DNA of 64,000 nt from Selaginella moellendorffii (GCF_000143415.4 NW_003314286.1:1303129-1367128), one strand, 5' to 3'. Positions 1 through 13,512 are shown, numbered from the stretch's first letter. Notes: generated by a model not told the origin, from the letters alone. A program made the numbers and translations.

Positions 1-3000
1 GAAAGGAACACGTCTATTAAAAAAGGAAGCCCGAGAATGTAGAGCTTACGCAGGAACAAGACGTGGCGATGTTGAGGCCGAATTCCATCAGCATGTCTGA
101 GACCTTGATTGAGAGTCATGGCGTTGTTGCCTTGCGATCAATTAAAACTGCCAGTGCGCCACAGATGAAGTGTCGCGAGGCTGCAGTGATACAATAGGAG
201 CTTGTCTCCATTTTAACTTGTCTGGTATATATATCAACCGCGCCTTGAGAGCTCTCTGGACGATCCACATCTTTTCTTGGTTCTATTTGCTGAAGTTGGA
301 TGATTTTAACTTGTAGAACCCTGGCAGCAGCAAATAACGCCGATGTGAAAGCGGTACAGTAACCCAAGAGAAAGCATACAACAGTTTACCTGGATTTTGC
401 GCCAAGCTTAAAGTTCACTTTGCTGCATTAAAAAGCGCGCTACTCCTCTTGCCCAACACTTGACTGGCATAGCCGGACCCGGCCTGGCGTCCACTGGATA
501 ACAGCAAAGTTCTTATCAGTTTTTATAGCTAGGCAGTCCGGATTCTAAAGCGAAAAAAAATGCCAGTACCTGGAGAAACGCTCCAAGCCACGATTCCAGC
601 TCGTTGCTTTGAGCGCCAATCTTTGTCTCTGCACTACAACAGTCCCCCAGTGCAGTCCGGTCCATGCCTGGGAATTTCCAAATGCATGAATGCGAAGAAA
701 ACACGCGAATCGCTACAAGGAACTTGAATGGAGATGGAGCCATGGATCAGACACCTAGAAATTTCTGCCGATTGCTGCAAGGACACCGAAATAGGCGCCA
801 AGAATCCAAGATCATGCCAGGAACAGGACTGATCCGACTATCGCGTACCTGGATCGTGGATTTGACGTCGCTCCGGCGCACCGCCCCGGCATTCTCAGCT
901 CTAGGGTAAAATGGGAGGGAAGACCCCAGGATATTCTCTTCACGTGGGAGGGAATCCCCTCGTTACTGACAAGATGCAAACTAACGCCTCTATCTAGGGC
1001 AGGGCTCAACCGGGGAACGTTAACTGGATCGGGCCTCTAGTGGGGAAGTCTCCAGTTACTTTAATGCCGCACTTTTACACTTGCTCCCTAACTTAATGGT
1101 CTCCAGAGTGAACTACATATCGCTTTCTCCATTCTAGCCTCTAGCTAGGCAGCCAGCCGAGCGAATCACCGCGGGCCACGTGTTGGAATCGCTGTTGGTG
1201 AGATCCTTTGCCACGTGCCATCTGGGATCTCTGTGTTGTGGAGTGGCAAGAGTTTAAAGTGTAGCTATGAGATCATCATGGGAGAAAACCCAGAGGAACA
1301 CAGAGAGAACAGAAAGAGAAGGAAAGCTGGATGAGATAAGAAAGGGAAATGTGTTGTAAGAAATTTAATACTTTTTTTAAGTGGAATGGAAGAGAGCAAG
1401 CACAGTCCAATTCTGGTTGGTTGCAAGCTCCATGTTGTTCCTGAAGCTCTTCCTTTGCAGTCCTGTGTCCAAAGTGGCCAGAGATCTGGAAAACCATTTT
1501 TGTTGCCTAGTTGACAGAGAAATGGAACAACAACACCAAACTCCGGATTATACCTTTGGAATCACCGTAGTGATTGATTCACAGGAGAGGAATCAATCAC
1601 TGTAGAGACAGGTGAAAGTTCTCACTAGGCAGGGATCCCCCTCAATCCAAATCTGAGTCCTTGGCCAGTCAAATATTACATCCCAGCAGTAAATTATGTG
1701 GTTCCTGGACTGCATAAAGTGGTATGTATCTATCATCCAAACATATAATATAAAAATAAACACTTTAAAAAGTTTTCTTTCTTCATTGCAGTCACATTAC
1801 AAGAGGAAAGCTAGAAAGATCTTGTTGTCAATGACGATGTGTTTTCTGCCTCTTCCCCCTGGCATGATCTTCTGAAAGCCTCAAGAAGAAAATAACGATG
1901 GCAATGCATGAAACCTCAAATCTAAAGCCTGGAACCTGAAGTTGATTGGATTCAAACACCTAGAGCCAAATCCATCCTTTACATTCCTATTCAATACGAG
2001 CAATGTGGACCCCCAAGGTCCATCTAGGTCACTGCCGGGTCACTGTAATGAAATAAGGGAAAGCTTTTGCTTTCCAAACCTTGTAAAAAGAGAAAAAAAA
2101 AAAACCGAAAGAAATTGTCTCGCCTATCCTTCTAGCATATTGTCTGCAAGTACTCACCAATGCTACTACCACTAACGCTCTCAATCACATTCACATCCCA
2201 TCCATCCATCCACTTCAAGATTGGAGTTTTAACTCGCCTGGAGAGGGCTTCGTCCCATAGTTGACAAGCCGGCCATCAACATTGGCAGATCATTGTTTGT
2301 GCAGGCACCCAAAGGTACCCTTTCAACAAAAAGTACCACAGCCCAAGCAAGGCCACATTGCTTGATAGAAACAAGTGAGGCTAACATTATTTAAAGTTAT
2401 GCATTGTTGTATTGTTGTGGTTTTATTTGTATTCGCATTCTTATTTAGCGTGGGATCATCTCTTGGATACGTGTGCGTGGGGACGAACGTGCAACTCCTC
2501 CATTTTCAAAGTGGGCATGGCATTTTGAAATTTGAATCGTTCCAAGGCACGTGATAATCTTGGTGCCCTAATGAATCGTCCACCAACCTGATTATATACT
2601 GATTTGTGAAAAAACCTTATGGTACGGATTGACTGTGATGTACAGCTTTTAGAGCGAATGCAACTTGATGCTGCTGGTCCAGCAAAATGCGCTGAATTCC
2701 ACGAAATAAGATAGAGATGCGCCCCCGGAATCTCTCCTTCCACTGGTTATCTTTTCTTGAGAAGAACGAAGGAGAAGCTTTTCTTTTGCCCCTTTGGAAG
2801 ACAAACAGTACTTCAAGTTGCTTGCTTGCTCAGTGGTGGTCCATGGGTGGTGGTGGTCCATGTCTAAGAAACTTGTTTCGTAGATCATGAGAAAGCCTTT
2901 TGCTTTGATATTGGCTGAACTGAGGGTGTGATAATCCTTGAAAAGGGAAAGAGTTTCATAGCAAACAGGAAAAGAGAGGAAGGGATTCTAGAACGCTAAC

Positions 3001-4402
3001 GAGTGTGGATCCTTGGGGTTTATTCCGTTTGCATACCAAACGGTGACGTAAGTCAAGGGGGCCAGACTAGAACGCGCACCACGCTTTGGCAACCGCATTA
3101 AGAATGTGGGCCAACATCATATGCTGTTTGGGGATCATTATTGGTATTGGGGCCTTGCTTGAGCGCTCCTCCTTTTGTCAAGATCTCAGGGCCAGAAGCC
3201 AAAGAAAGTAGAGCATTCCCTCAACACAAGTTTGATCTCATAAACTACGCTTTCAAACAGGAATTTGACTGTTTGGTATAGTGGCAATCAAAAGAAGGAA
3301 AGATTGGCAAAGATGGGGATCTGTCAGCAGGAATGCCTTACAACACCTTACTCGGCACTCCCCCTTGACTCCGCTTTGAATGGAAGTATACGTCTTTGTT
3401 GTGAGGATCCCTAAATGGAAGGTTGGCGGAGGTCTTAAAAACCCTTTGCAAAGATAGCCAAGAAAAAACAAACCAACAAACAAACAAACTAGTAGCGCGC
3501 CAACAAAACACTACCTTGAAATATACGTACCCTGTATTTGTGCATTCGTGCGGGCGGTCGATTCCAGCGCCCAGCTGTTGTTTGAAGCTGGTGCACCTAC
3601 ATTCTAACGTGTTCACTGTTAGCGTCATAAAAGTTGTCATTGAGTTCCCATCCCACTGAAAGGAATGTTTGTTCCATCCTTCGAGCCCGCGAGAACAGGC
3701 GAGATTCCAAGAGCCTCTCATTTATGTAAATGGTGGCTCGTATAGTAGCAAGCGTGAGCGAGTAGCCTAGTTGTAAACTGGAGCTCCCCCAGGGGTCACT
3801 GTTTGCTTGATATCAACAGCCCCGGGGCGATCGATCCAGGGCTCAAGTCCTCGTCGTGACAGGGATCCGTCAAAGTACACACATCTCCACTAAAGAGCTG
3901 ATCACTCTCCCTCGCAGCAATCATCGCAATGACTGCTCCCTGCGACCCTTTTCTCTAATTCCATAAATAATATGATTTGCCAATAATTGACCCACTTGTC
4001 TAGGAGGTGCTTCACGAAACTTTGAGGCCCATCATTCGCTTGTAACTTGTGTGTGTGTGTGCACAGCGAAGTTTTAGTGGTTTTCTAATCGCAAAAGCAA
4101 AGCACACAGGCAAAAGGAGCTACACGGCCCCAGGTGTTTCGATAAGTTGTTTATTTCTTCTAGCGCTCTGGAAGGCGTGACAATGCCGCTAAAACAAATA
4201 GATTCGACGAGCTTTTTCAATTGGTGGTGGCCATATTCTTTTTGGAAATTAAATGTTTAGTATATATAGATCTCAAAGGGGGGCACAACATCCGATCCGG
4301 CTGCATTGTCCTCGAGAGAGATGTATACGTTGTTGTCGTTGGATCCCATTTTGACTATCTTCCCTATTCACTATCACGCATTGGAATCACAAAACAACGA
4401 TT

Positions 4403-4424
4403 AGACACACACACACACACACAT
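4403..4424. repeat. AC dinucleotide microsatellite
   Basis: About ten uninterrupted AC units, followed by an ATATAC-rich stretch. It lies in non-coding DNA and has no visible role. Confidence 0.9.
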
Positions 4425-5263
4425 AACATATACATATATTGCGCAGAAGAAAGATTAACAAAGGATCACAGCCGGACCGATCTGATGCCTAGCTGCGATT
4501 GAATGTTCCTGAGGAAAAAGATCGATCCAAGCGTCCGATACGAGGCATAGTCGTGGCTGGCGGAAGTTTTCCGCGCTTAAACAAACCGGATATGGAATGG
4601 AATAATCTCCGTCCGTACGCTCGCCTCTCACACAACACGTGATCCTCTTACACAACTCTAGTGCCACAATCATGTTTGGTGGTGTGGACGAGCGTACGGA
4701 ATGATCCTGTGGCCAATTAGGAGGGGTCGCGAGCTTTTCTATCTTTCTTTCCGGTGGGGCCTCTTTCTTTGAGGAAGAATGCACTGGCTTCGAGGGATGG
4801 GTTGAATTGAACCGCTGGAATCAATCAATCAGGCGAGCACAGAGAGAGGGGCACAGCACAAAGGCAAGGGAGGAATTTTTTCCATCGTGCATTGTCCCAC
4901 CGAGTTTTAAGGTAGATAGGTGTGATCAAACTTATGTATGCTTATCTTATATAGTTTAGAGCCCCGCCATCCACGCCAAGGTTAAATTTATGATTAGCAA
5001 GCTCGATCTCCCGGGCTGACATGTTTCCACTATGTTTTCTCTTTTCCTTTTCTTTAACAATGGGGGAGGAATATACCCCAGGGTAAACAATGCCAGGGTA
5101 AACCCAACCTCGGATCCTGGAAGACAAGGATCTCGCTCATTAAAAGAAGGCTCTTCAGAGCCTCTGGAGCGCAAAGCAAAGCCTGGCAATCTTAGAAAGG
5201 ACAAGGAAGCAAGCAAACATGATCCATGTTTCTTTTTCTCCCATTTTTTTTTCTTATTATTTT

Positions 5264-5345
5264 CCGCCTTTCTGAAAAGGAAAAGACAGAAAAAGACAGA
5301 GAGAAAGAAAAAGAAAAGGCGAAAAAAAAAGGCGATTATGAAGAG
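5264..5345. repeat. Purine-rich A/G tract
   Basis: An almost pure A/G strand of about 80 nt (AAAAGACAG and GAAAGAAAAAG type units). It is preceded at 5229-5255 by a pyrimidine-rich stretch, so the two could pair as an imperfect hairpin. No gene is associated. Confidence 0.6.
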
Positions 5346-8300
5346 AAAAGAAAGAAATTTGCTCGCTAGAGACCATATAGCGACGAACCACACATGCAAA
5401 CAGCGACCCGAGAAGGACGCACCCCTTAGCTGGGGCCTGGCCTTACCGCGCATTTACACCAAGCCCTTAGGGCAAAGTACACTGGACCATATTATATCCT
5501 CCCTGTGCCAATGCAGGTGGCCCGCGTACTTTGGGGCACCCGCAATTCAACCATGTGACGGTGACGGCACTCCGTCACCGTCACTGCCGTACGAGGCTCC
5601 CGGTGTGTGCTGCCGTCAGTGGCCCCACCACCCTCACTGACGGCGCCACCACCTTGAATGGCGCCGTCAGCCTTTCTTCCGTTAACTGGTCCCCGCGCAA
5701 CGGAGTGGTTTGGTGTGCGAGAAATTTCCCCATTCTTGGCATTTTGTTTTGTGCCTCCCCTTTTTCTTTGCTCCTTTTCTCCGTTGGGCCTCTCTCTGCG
5801 GTCCCGGGCTATCTCTGGCGCTCGCAAACAAGGTACAAGATCGATCCCTGGAGATGTGCATTGATAAGAGGAGCTGTGAGTGTGTGTGGCTTGTTGGATG
5901 GAGCCGAGTTATAGCGCCCTAGCACAGAGCCGTGTGATGTGGGGGACCACAAAGGTCGAGGGAAAGAGAGAGAGCTCTCTTGTTGAGAGCGATGGCGCTC
6001 TCGGCTCGATTGCCGGGGCCGTCAATATCCCCAAGATCATACGCAGGGAAGGACTATACCACCAGCCAAAGGAGCCCTAATTTTAAGGGGGTTTGCTTGC
6101 TTGCCCTAATCATGAGGAGGACGACGGTACGGACTTGCGACCCTGTAGCCTGCTTTTTGAGTTCGAGGGAGGTCCCACCTGGGGACGCCACTTACGTCAG
6201 ACCACGCGCGCGCTTTCCGACCCACTGGACGGTTAGGTAGGCACGTATGGAAGGTACCTCCCTCCTTGTTGGCGCCTAAACATTCCCGCTAAAACCATGG
6301 CCACAAAAAAGAAAAGAAATTTTATAAGTAGAGGCGTGGTATTACTATGGTGGTGTGATATTTATTTTGCAAAGCTCGCGGAGAAGGAAGGGAAGATCTT
6401 CCACAACATTTATATTTGATATTGTTTGTCTCTCCACCATCGAGCCGTCGGATGGCGCGGGGATCGAACGGCTGGAGGATGGGAGGCAAGCACGGCCGTC
6501 GGATGCTGGATGCTACGTGCACCTGCCTCGGCCGTTGAGGTGGGGCTCATCGACGGCCTCTTTTCCCCTTGCGGTTGGCCGTCGGATGGGGCGCGGACGG
6601 CCGCGATGCCTTGTCTTGGTTCCACGCCGAGAACTTCACAATATCAGTCTGTATCAGGGCGCGGGCTCCAAGAGCTAAAGAAGAGCTCGACTTGTTTGTA
6701 GTATATGCTGCGTTTAATCTTAGGTATAGCTCTAGGTTTTTGGCCGATGTTTCCCGAAGAAGCTGAGACGAGACAACGTACCGCATTTGTCCTTGCCGGT
6801 TCTTCTTGATCTCCGCTTCTTCTTTCCTCTCTCTCCTCCGATCTTTGTCCAAGAAATCGCTCCCCGCGCAAGAATTTCCGCCAGAGAAGGAAGGATCCCG
6901 CCAGAGAACGACGATGATCATTGCAAGATCATTGCAATGCGATGGCGCATCGATGCGGCCAGGGTTTTGTGGCCGATCGATCGATATTTCGGCGGATTCG
7001 TGAGATTATCGCGGGCGGGAGGGGAGAGCCGAGCTGGGATCGATCGATCGAGAGCCGGGAGGGTGCGTCGTCGCTGTCGGTGGTTCAGTAGGTAGTTTGA
7101 GCGGATGCCGGGGCAGCGGATGGCCTGTCAGCATCGATCTCTAATGTGACAGTCCGGGGAGGAGCGCGCAAAACATTCGCGGCCTGTTCGGGCGAATTCT
7201 GGAGCACGGCACGGATTGTCTGCATCGCCAGGAATGTGCCGCCGGGCGAGAATCAAGCGCTGCTCTGGGCGGCGGGGCTCCTCCCGAATCGACGTTTAGC
7301 TGAATTCCTCTCGGTGGCGGCGACGTGGAAAGAATGTGCTTTTGAAGCAGCGATGGCGAATCAGAAGATGTGATTGGCATCGATTGATCGCCGACACAAG
7401 GTAACAAAATATTTCCTCCCACCTTACATCCTTCTCGCCTGGAAATATTTCTTGATGGTTCCTCTTCCCTCTCTCGTTCGTGCTTGCCTGGAAGAGTATT
7501 TACTCGGTGTTCTTCCCGGTGTTGTCAAAAGTGTGCGTGTTTGCTACGGATGATGGATTTGGAATATTTGTGCGTGAGGTTTTTTCCTCGTTTTCTTCTT
7601 TGTTCTTCTCTTTCTCAGGATCCAAAAACGCAGCTAGCTAGCTGCACAGAATTTGTGACAGAACGTTCGGTGGCATCGATGAGATCTCCTTGGCCTGGGA
7701 ACAAGATATGATAAGGGAGAAAATGAACTGAATCTCCAGAAGAAGCCTCTGTTAGATGGTGGGCAGAAGAGGAGGAAGAGCGCAAGTTGCCACTGGTGTC
7801 CTGATCAAAAAGTTATCATAGTCCTTGCACGGCAGATTGCTGCAGCAGCGGCGCCAGCGAGCCAGCGTTCGTGAAACTGGCACATCTCCATTTTAATGGC
7901 GCCTGGTTTTTTAGACACTCTATGGGCAGTTATCATCATCCACCTCTCGACTACTACCACTACTACTGCAAATCATCCAGGAAGGTTCATCTTACTCTCC
8001 AGGCGATGATCCTCGCAAAAGTTCTCCGCTGGGCTTTTCCACTTTCTCGTTTCTGGTCTCCGGGGCTGTGAGTGGGAAAGCATTGGAATCGTGGCTTGCA
8101 GAGCGGGGAAAAGCTGGAAAAGGCCGGGGTTGCTGCAGCAGGAGCTTTGGGGAGGAAAGTTTTGAGCAGGCACAGATAGATATGTGGACCAGCGGCTCGT
8201 CACTTGGAAATATCAGAAGTTGCTGCCGCTGCTGGAAGCCGGATACGGGATTTAAGTGTGGTGATTGTGTGCAAGGCGAGCGCAGCAGGCCATTATGTAT

Positions 8301-8564
8301 TCCCTCTTGTTTTTTGCGGTCTTTTCTGTTTTTTTTTTCTTCCAGTGTGGTGCTGGCTCAGACTCGTATGTGTGTTTGTGCTGTGTTGAATGCTCTCGCC
8401 ACTTGAGGGGACGCTACTAACGGACTTCGGCTTGGCTTCCTTTTTTTCCAGGTGCCCGAGGAGATAGCGCTATCAACCATCCGCGGACGGAATTTTTTCA
8501 GGGTTGTGAACTCGTTGCTGGGCTGGATAGGTGGTGCCGGGACGGCCTTCTCAGCCGCAGGATC

Positions 8565-8624
8565 ATGGAGCTGAGGTGCTGTGCCAGGTAAATGCATGAA
8601 GAGCTTGTTTCTGCTCGAAAATGA
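8565..8624 (+). promoter_or_regulatory. Two upstream ORFs directly before the BELL start codon
   Basis: An ATG at 8565 opens an 8-codon frame ending in TAA at 8589-8591. A second ATG at 8592 opens a 10-codon frame whose TGA (8622-8624) overlaps the main ATG at 8621 in an ATGA arrangement. A third ATG at 8596 runs into the coding region in another frame. If the leader is transcribed as read here, ribosomes must re-initiate or leak past these starts, which would lower translation of the transcription factor. Confidence 0.55.
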
Positions 8625-11600
8625 ACCATTTCCAGCAGCAACAGACACACGTTGCGCAGCAAAGCCGGCGTGAGAAGTTGAGGATACCAGGCTCGCTGCA
8701 TCCTTCCTCGCCTCAGAGTGGTAACCACAGTGATCACTCGGCCGGGTCGGCCTCTGCAGTTTTGGAAGCTCGCCAGGGACAGGATCACAATTTCAATGGC
8801 TCCACGGCAGTGCGAGGCGGTGGCGGCGGGGGAGGAGGAGCAGGAGGATACCCGGAGCTGCCTTTCCAGAATGTCATGTCGGCGGCGGATGCTTACAACT
8901 TTGGAGCGGGATCCGAGCTCTTGGCTTACACAGCAGCCAAGGCAAACGGCTTCATGGGGTCGGCTGGGTCAGATATGCTCCCCCCGCAAACACCTCTGGC
9001 AGCTGCTGCTAGCTTTTCCAATCCCGCTGCTGGCGTCATTTCGAAGAACTCATGGACTGGTACGAGTGGTGGGATAAATGGTCAGCTTGGTGGTCACTAC
9101 AATGGAAGCAGCAACCCGTTGAGCATCACTGGAACAGGCTCCCCTCACCCCCCATCCTCCAGCGCAGTCGCAGCGACAATGTTAGGTGGTTTACAAGGTG
9201 GTCCTCAGCAACTCGGGGGGAGGGAGGGGCCGATGACGAGTTACCTCTCCGGGCAGAACAGTGCGCAGGCCGAGGCAATGCAGCTGTTTCTCACGGGTTA
9301 TTCGGGCTACTCGGATCCTTCAACGCCCGGGGGCATGGTTTTGATCAGTCCCTCGAGCGGGAGCTCGGTTCAGAGCAGTCAGCTGACTGGCAGCGCACCT
9401 GGGCAGTCTCACTTTATAGGAATTCCACTTACGCAACCCAGTTTATCGCAGCAGGATGCCTCTGGTGGCAATGGTCTTCCCTCCAGTGCGTTTGCTTCGA
9501 GAGGTGGAGCCAACAGTACATACAACTGGAGAAACGGAGGGGACGAGTTTCTTTTTCTGCCATCCAGCGAGGCCACCCAGCAGCGAAAGTCGATAAGCGG
9601 CGAGCCGAGCGGCATAAACCAGATAACCGAACTTTCCGACTACGCTCTACGACAGCCTTCTCTCTCATCCATGCTGGGACAGCAGCATCAACAGTCCTTG
9701 CTGCAAGCTGGCCATCGCCTGGAGATGGATAATTCTCATCAAGGAGCTGCCGCTGGACCGGGATATCACCAGAGCCTCTCGCTTTCCCTGTCAAATCAGA
9801 ACGCTCAGCTTCATGCGCGTGAACCGGGCATGAACTCACCAGCTGGTTCTCAAGATGCGAAACGAGGCGTGGGCAAGCTTTCGGGGGACCTGAGCCACTT
9901 TAGAACTTCGCCCAGGGATGGTGGTGCAAGCTACGTCAACTTGCCGAGCAGCGCGGGCACCAAGCATTCTTACTTTGACGTAGCAGGTCCAGGACCATCT
10001 GCAGTGTCCAACTCGTTCAGCTTCGTGTCCGGCAGTCGGTACTTGAGAGCCGCGCAGCAGCTGCTGGACGAGGTATGCAGCGTGGGGAGGGGCCTCAAGC
10101 AAAGCTCCAAAAGTAAAGGATCGCAGCAAGGCTTGGGTGGTCAAAGCAGTCCAGCTGCAGTCACAAGTTCCCTGCACAAAGAGGCTGCTCTAACGGAAAA
10201 TTCAGTGAAAAGTGAAATTACCATAGGATCATCTGCCGTCGCCAGTCCTGGTACAGGACCAGCTACCGTCTCGACAGTCGCACCCTCTACTAACACCGCG
10301 GAGAGCAAGGAAAATGTATCCGTGCTCACGCCCGATGAAAGGCAGGAGTACGAAGGCAAGAAGACCAAACTTTTGGCTATGCTTCAGGAGGTACTGTCTC
10401 TCTTTTTCTTGCTCTTGACTTCCAACTATCTACTTACTGTAGCTTCGATGAAAAATTTGCAGGTTGATAGGCGTTATCGGCAATACTATGACCAAATGCA
10501 GGTGGTCATTACTTCCTTCGATGCTGTTGCTGGAGCGGGCGCCGCGACTCCATACACAGCACTCGCGCTGCAAGCAATGTCTCGCTACTTCAGGTGCCTC
10601 CGGGACGCTATAACAGGCCAGATCCAAACGACGTGCAAGGCTCTGGGTGAGGAAGACGTGACGAAGAGCATTACGAGCAGGCCTCTCACGTCCCGGCTGC
10701 GGTTTATTGATCAACAAATCCGCCAGCAGCGAGCGTACCAGCAATACGGAATGCTGCAGCAGCATGCATGGCGCCCTCAACGGGGATTGCCGGAGAGATC
10801 GGTATCCATTCTACGAGCGTGGCTATTCGAACACTTTCTGCATCCGTAAGTCCTTGAGCTTTTTCGCGTATAGCCACACGCATGGGATGTCTTTGACGTG
10901 CTTGACACGTTCTCTTTTTTGCTTCACAGGTATCCCAAAGACGCAGATAAAATGATGCTCGCTAGGCAGACAGGTCTAACGAGAGGCCAGGTGCGTGCTT
11001 TAAAAAAAGCTTTTGTCCTCGGAAGCTTCTTGTTGTGGCTTAACTTGCTGTGGAATCTCTGCAGGTCTCCAACTGGTTTATTAATGCCCGAGTCCGGCTC
11101 TGGAAGCCTATGGTCGAGGAAATGTATCAGGAGGAGATTAAAGAGCAGGAGCTCGGGGTGGCGTCCGCTAGACTGTTGGCAGATCCAGACGAGCGGCACA
11201 ACCATGATGGAGTTGGAGGGGACTCGCTGACGAGCGACCGGAGCGACAGGGGCGATATGGGGGCCGGGCTGATGCAGCTGGACGGGAGCTCCGAGCAGCA
11301 GAGCTACGCGTCCGAGTATGGAATGCTGGCGTCCATAAGGAAGGCGGACTCGGTACAGATGTTTGGGGCCGCCGACTCAGGGGCGCAACATGTGAAGAAG
11401 ACGAGGCTGGGGATCCAGGACTCGGTGGGAATGCTGGCGGATCACCACCACCACCACCATCACCATGGTCACCACCACCACCACGCTGGAGGAGGTCTGG
11501 ACGTGGAGATGAAAAGCCACGATAGTGGCGAGGGAATCATGTGTGGCGTGCCGCCGCCAGGCTCCCTGGAGAGGCACTTTGTGGACTATGCCGCCGCGCA

Positions 11601-12087
11601 AAACGGGCCGCTCCACTCGGATCACGGCTTCGACGACCAGAGCAGGGGGTTTGGGAGGACGTCCTACGGTGGCGGATTTTCGTCGCAACAGCAGCAGCAG
11701 CAGCAGCAGCAGTACCCGGGGAGCAGTGGAGTGTCGCTCACGCTGGGGCTGAGGAACCACGAGAGCCAGCTCCAGCAGCTAGCGGCGGCGGCGCAGCAGT
11801 CGTTCCTCGGCCACCAAAACTTCCTGGCGGTGAGTCGCGGCCACACTCAGCACCACCAGCAGATTGGAGGAGACCATGGAAGCGAGCTGTGCAACATCTA
11901 CGAGAACGCCGCCGCGGCCGGGTTGAATGCCGGGCACCAGCACGCACACATTGGAGGAGAGCAAGGAGGAGGAGGAGGAGGTGGTGGTGGTGGTGGCGGC
12001 GGCGGCGGCGGCGGCGGCATTGATTATAGCCAAGGCCGCAAGCAGCAGCATATGGAGGGCCATCTTTTGCATGACTTTGTAGCGTGA
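8621..12087 (+). CDS. BEL1-like (BELL) TALE homeodomain transcription factor
   Basis: Four exons: 8621-10390, 10463-10845, 10930-10990, 11065-12087 (about 1078 aa, all junctions GT-AG and frame-consistent). In order: a long Ser/Gly/Gln-rich N-terminus with a ZIBEL-like LSLSLSN motif near residue 388; the SKY-type box ([14 protein letters not shown]) near 472; the BELL domain at about 577-670; a TALE homeodomain at about 692-757 with the three-residue loop extension and recognition helix [15 protein letters not shown]; then a low-complexity tail with His, Gln and Gly runs and a second ZIBEL-like motif VSLTLGL near 960. BELL proteins pair with KNOX proteins through the SKY/BELL region and act in the nucleus on meristem and diploid programmes. 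The protein is longer than typical angiosperm BELLs because of homopolymer-rich ends. The ATG at 8621 was chosen because it opens the longest frame and no in-frame upstream ATG was seen. Confidence 0.95.
10391..10462 (+). other. 72-nt intron 1 of the BELL gene, translatable in frame
   Basis: It begins GTACTG and ends TTTGCAG, with a pyrimidine tract. Its length is a multiple of three and it has no in-frame stop. Retention would insert 24 mostly hydrophobic residues in the middle of the BELL domain. Splicing is favoured because the joined product restores the conserved LQEVDRRY motif. Confidence 0.85.
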
Positions 12088-12365
12088 AAGAGGCAGCACA
12101 GCCACGGCACAGCAGTTTAAAACTCCCTGCGGCAACGATCCCGTCCGTAGCCCAGGGGTGTAATTCTATAAAAGAGCAGAAGAAGAAATGAATAGATTTC
12201 CATCTAGACTACGCGAAAAAGCATATCCTCTAGAATATACCTAACAGAGTAGTATATTCCAAGAATATAATCAGAAAAGCATATTCTATAGCATATCTTA
12301 AACCCTAAAAGGACATTCTGCGAATCAGCATATCCGGCGTATTTCTGGAATTTACACACGGGGTT

Positions 12366-13232
12366 TTATCTGCACGACTGGAATGTTATCCCCCCGCAGA
12401 AGAATGTTACAACAAGGAAGATGAGCACGAGGATGACAAGCGCGAGGCACGCCCTGCGAGACCGGCCAAAAAGCAGATATTAAATGCATTAGCAACACGT
12501 CGATGGAACACGTAGAGATCAGGAAACGAGGCTTACGAGAGCTTGAGCGTTTGCATCCATTGTGCGTGTCGCGCCTTGCGCGCTTGCTTCTTGAACCGGA
12601 AAGCGTTGTCTTCGATGTGCGCTGTTTTGTCCACCAGCAGCTCCAGCCGGTCGCCTCGCTCCAGGATCTTGTCGATGTTTTGGACCATGATGCTGCGAAC
12701 CTGATCATCACGGACGCACCACATCGTTACTCAAGAATGGTTTTTGCAAGGGACTCACGTCTGTGATCTCGCCCTTCACCCGGTTGATCGCGTCGGCGTT
12801 GGGATCGTTCGAGAAGAAATCCATCTGCTGGTGCAAAACCCGCGAGAACTCGTCGTTCATGGCGTACGACAGCGCGGTCTGCCCGGCTCTTCCGTAAGTT
12901 CTCGTGAACCTGGTGTGGATGTCCTCCAGGAACGCATACGGGATCCTTCCTACAAACGCAATGTGAGAAAAAGGATAGAACAAGCTTGGAAGAGAAGATA
13001 TGATCAAGGACTTACTTCCAAAAGTCTCCGATGCCATACAGAGGAAGACGAGCCCATCCAAGCGCATTACATGGAAGATGTGCCTGTCCTGCGAGTAGGA
13101 CATGCGGCTGTCGCCACCGGGAGGGAAATTCTCCAGGATCCGGCGCGCGATCGTGTGCGCATTGCCAGGAACCGATGCGTATTCCGCCAACACAATCTGC
13201 CCCCTCGCCACGAGCGCGTACAAAATCGCCAT
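12366..13232 (-). CDS. VAMP71: VAMP71-type R-SNARE (longin family)
   Basis: Four exons on the minus strand: 13016-13232, 12759-12949, 12537-12700, 12366-12453. Together they give 219 aa, the usual VAMP71 length. The protein starts MAILYALVARG and carries a longin domain (about residues 1-115) with the family signature SYSQDRHIFHV. An R-SNARE coiled coil begins near 136 (VRSIMVQNIDKILERGDRLE, with the zero-layer Arg in the LERGD segment), and a C-terminal membrane anchor ends in FFCGGITF. Family members act in fusion at the vacuole or tonoplast. The final exon is only recovered by splicing; reading straight through gives a wrong tail. The 3' end faces the BELL gene across 278 bp (convergent), and the MSL gene lies upstream on the same strand. 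Confidence 0.94.
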
Positions 13233-13512
13233 TGGGGGAATGGATAAATCACTCCTGAAATTCTCAACTATCCAGCTCCACCCCGCCCTTCCAGATCGAT
13301 CCCAGAACCACGACGCACCTGTTGGATCGACTCGCGGAAAGCCCTAGCGCTACTGTTTCCCTCCCTATCGCTTCAACCCATTTTGCTTTTACTAGGCGGA
13401 TCTGACCCGTTGGAATCTCGACGGGCCAGATGGGCGCATCGCAGCCGTCGGCTCGACAACGGCCCAGATCTCACTATGGAAGGTGGTTTATTTCTCTAGA
13501 AGGAAAGAACGA

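Larger units (their letters stand above)
1..8564. other. Long gene-poor upstream region and leader of the BELL gene
   Basis: I find no open frame here with a recognisable domain or a plausible exon chain; the small frames present look like chance. Low-complexity pieces include an AC repeat near 4405 and a purine-rich tract near 5265-5345. From about 6.8 kb the sequence becomes GC-rich and pyrimidine-tract rich, which fits promoter and 5' leader of the gene starting at 8621. Possible leader splice signals are a donor-like AAG/GTAACA near 7400 and acceptors ending TTTCTCAG near 7619 and TTTTTCCAG near 8451. These leader introns are guesses that need transcript data. Confidence 0.5.

Noticed and set aside
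5032-5640. 202-codon plus-strand frame rich in Lys/Arg
   Set aside because: It runs through an A/G-rich low-complexity tract, the opposite strand is also open, and no domain is visible.
8588-8636. A 49-nt intron that would remove the BELL start codon (GTAAAT to TTCCAG)
   Set aside because: Splicing it would join the upstream ATG at 8565 to the wrong frame of the BELL protein.
11541-12023. Arg- and Trp-rich frame inside the BELL gene
   Set aside because: It is a shadow frame of the His/Gln/Gly-repeat coding tail of exon 4.
12744-13247. 167-codon plus-strand frame over the VAMP gene
   Set aside because: It is antisense to the VAMP71 exons and has no domain of its own.
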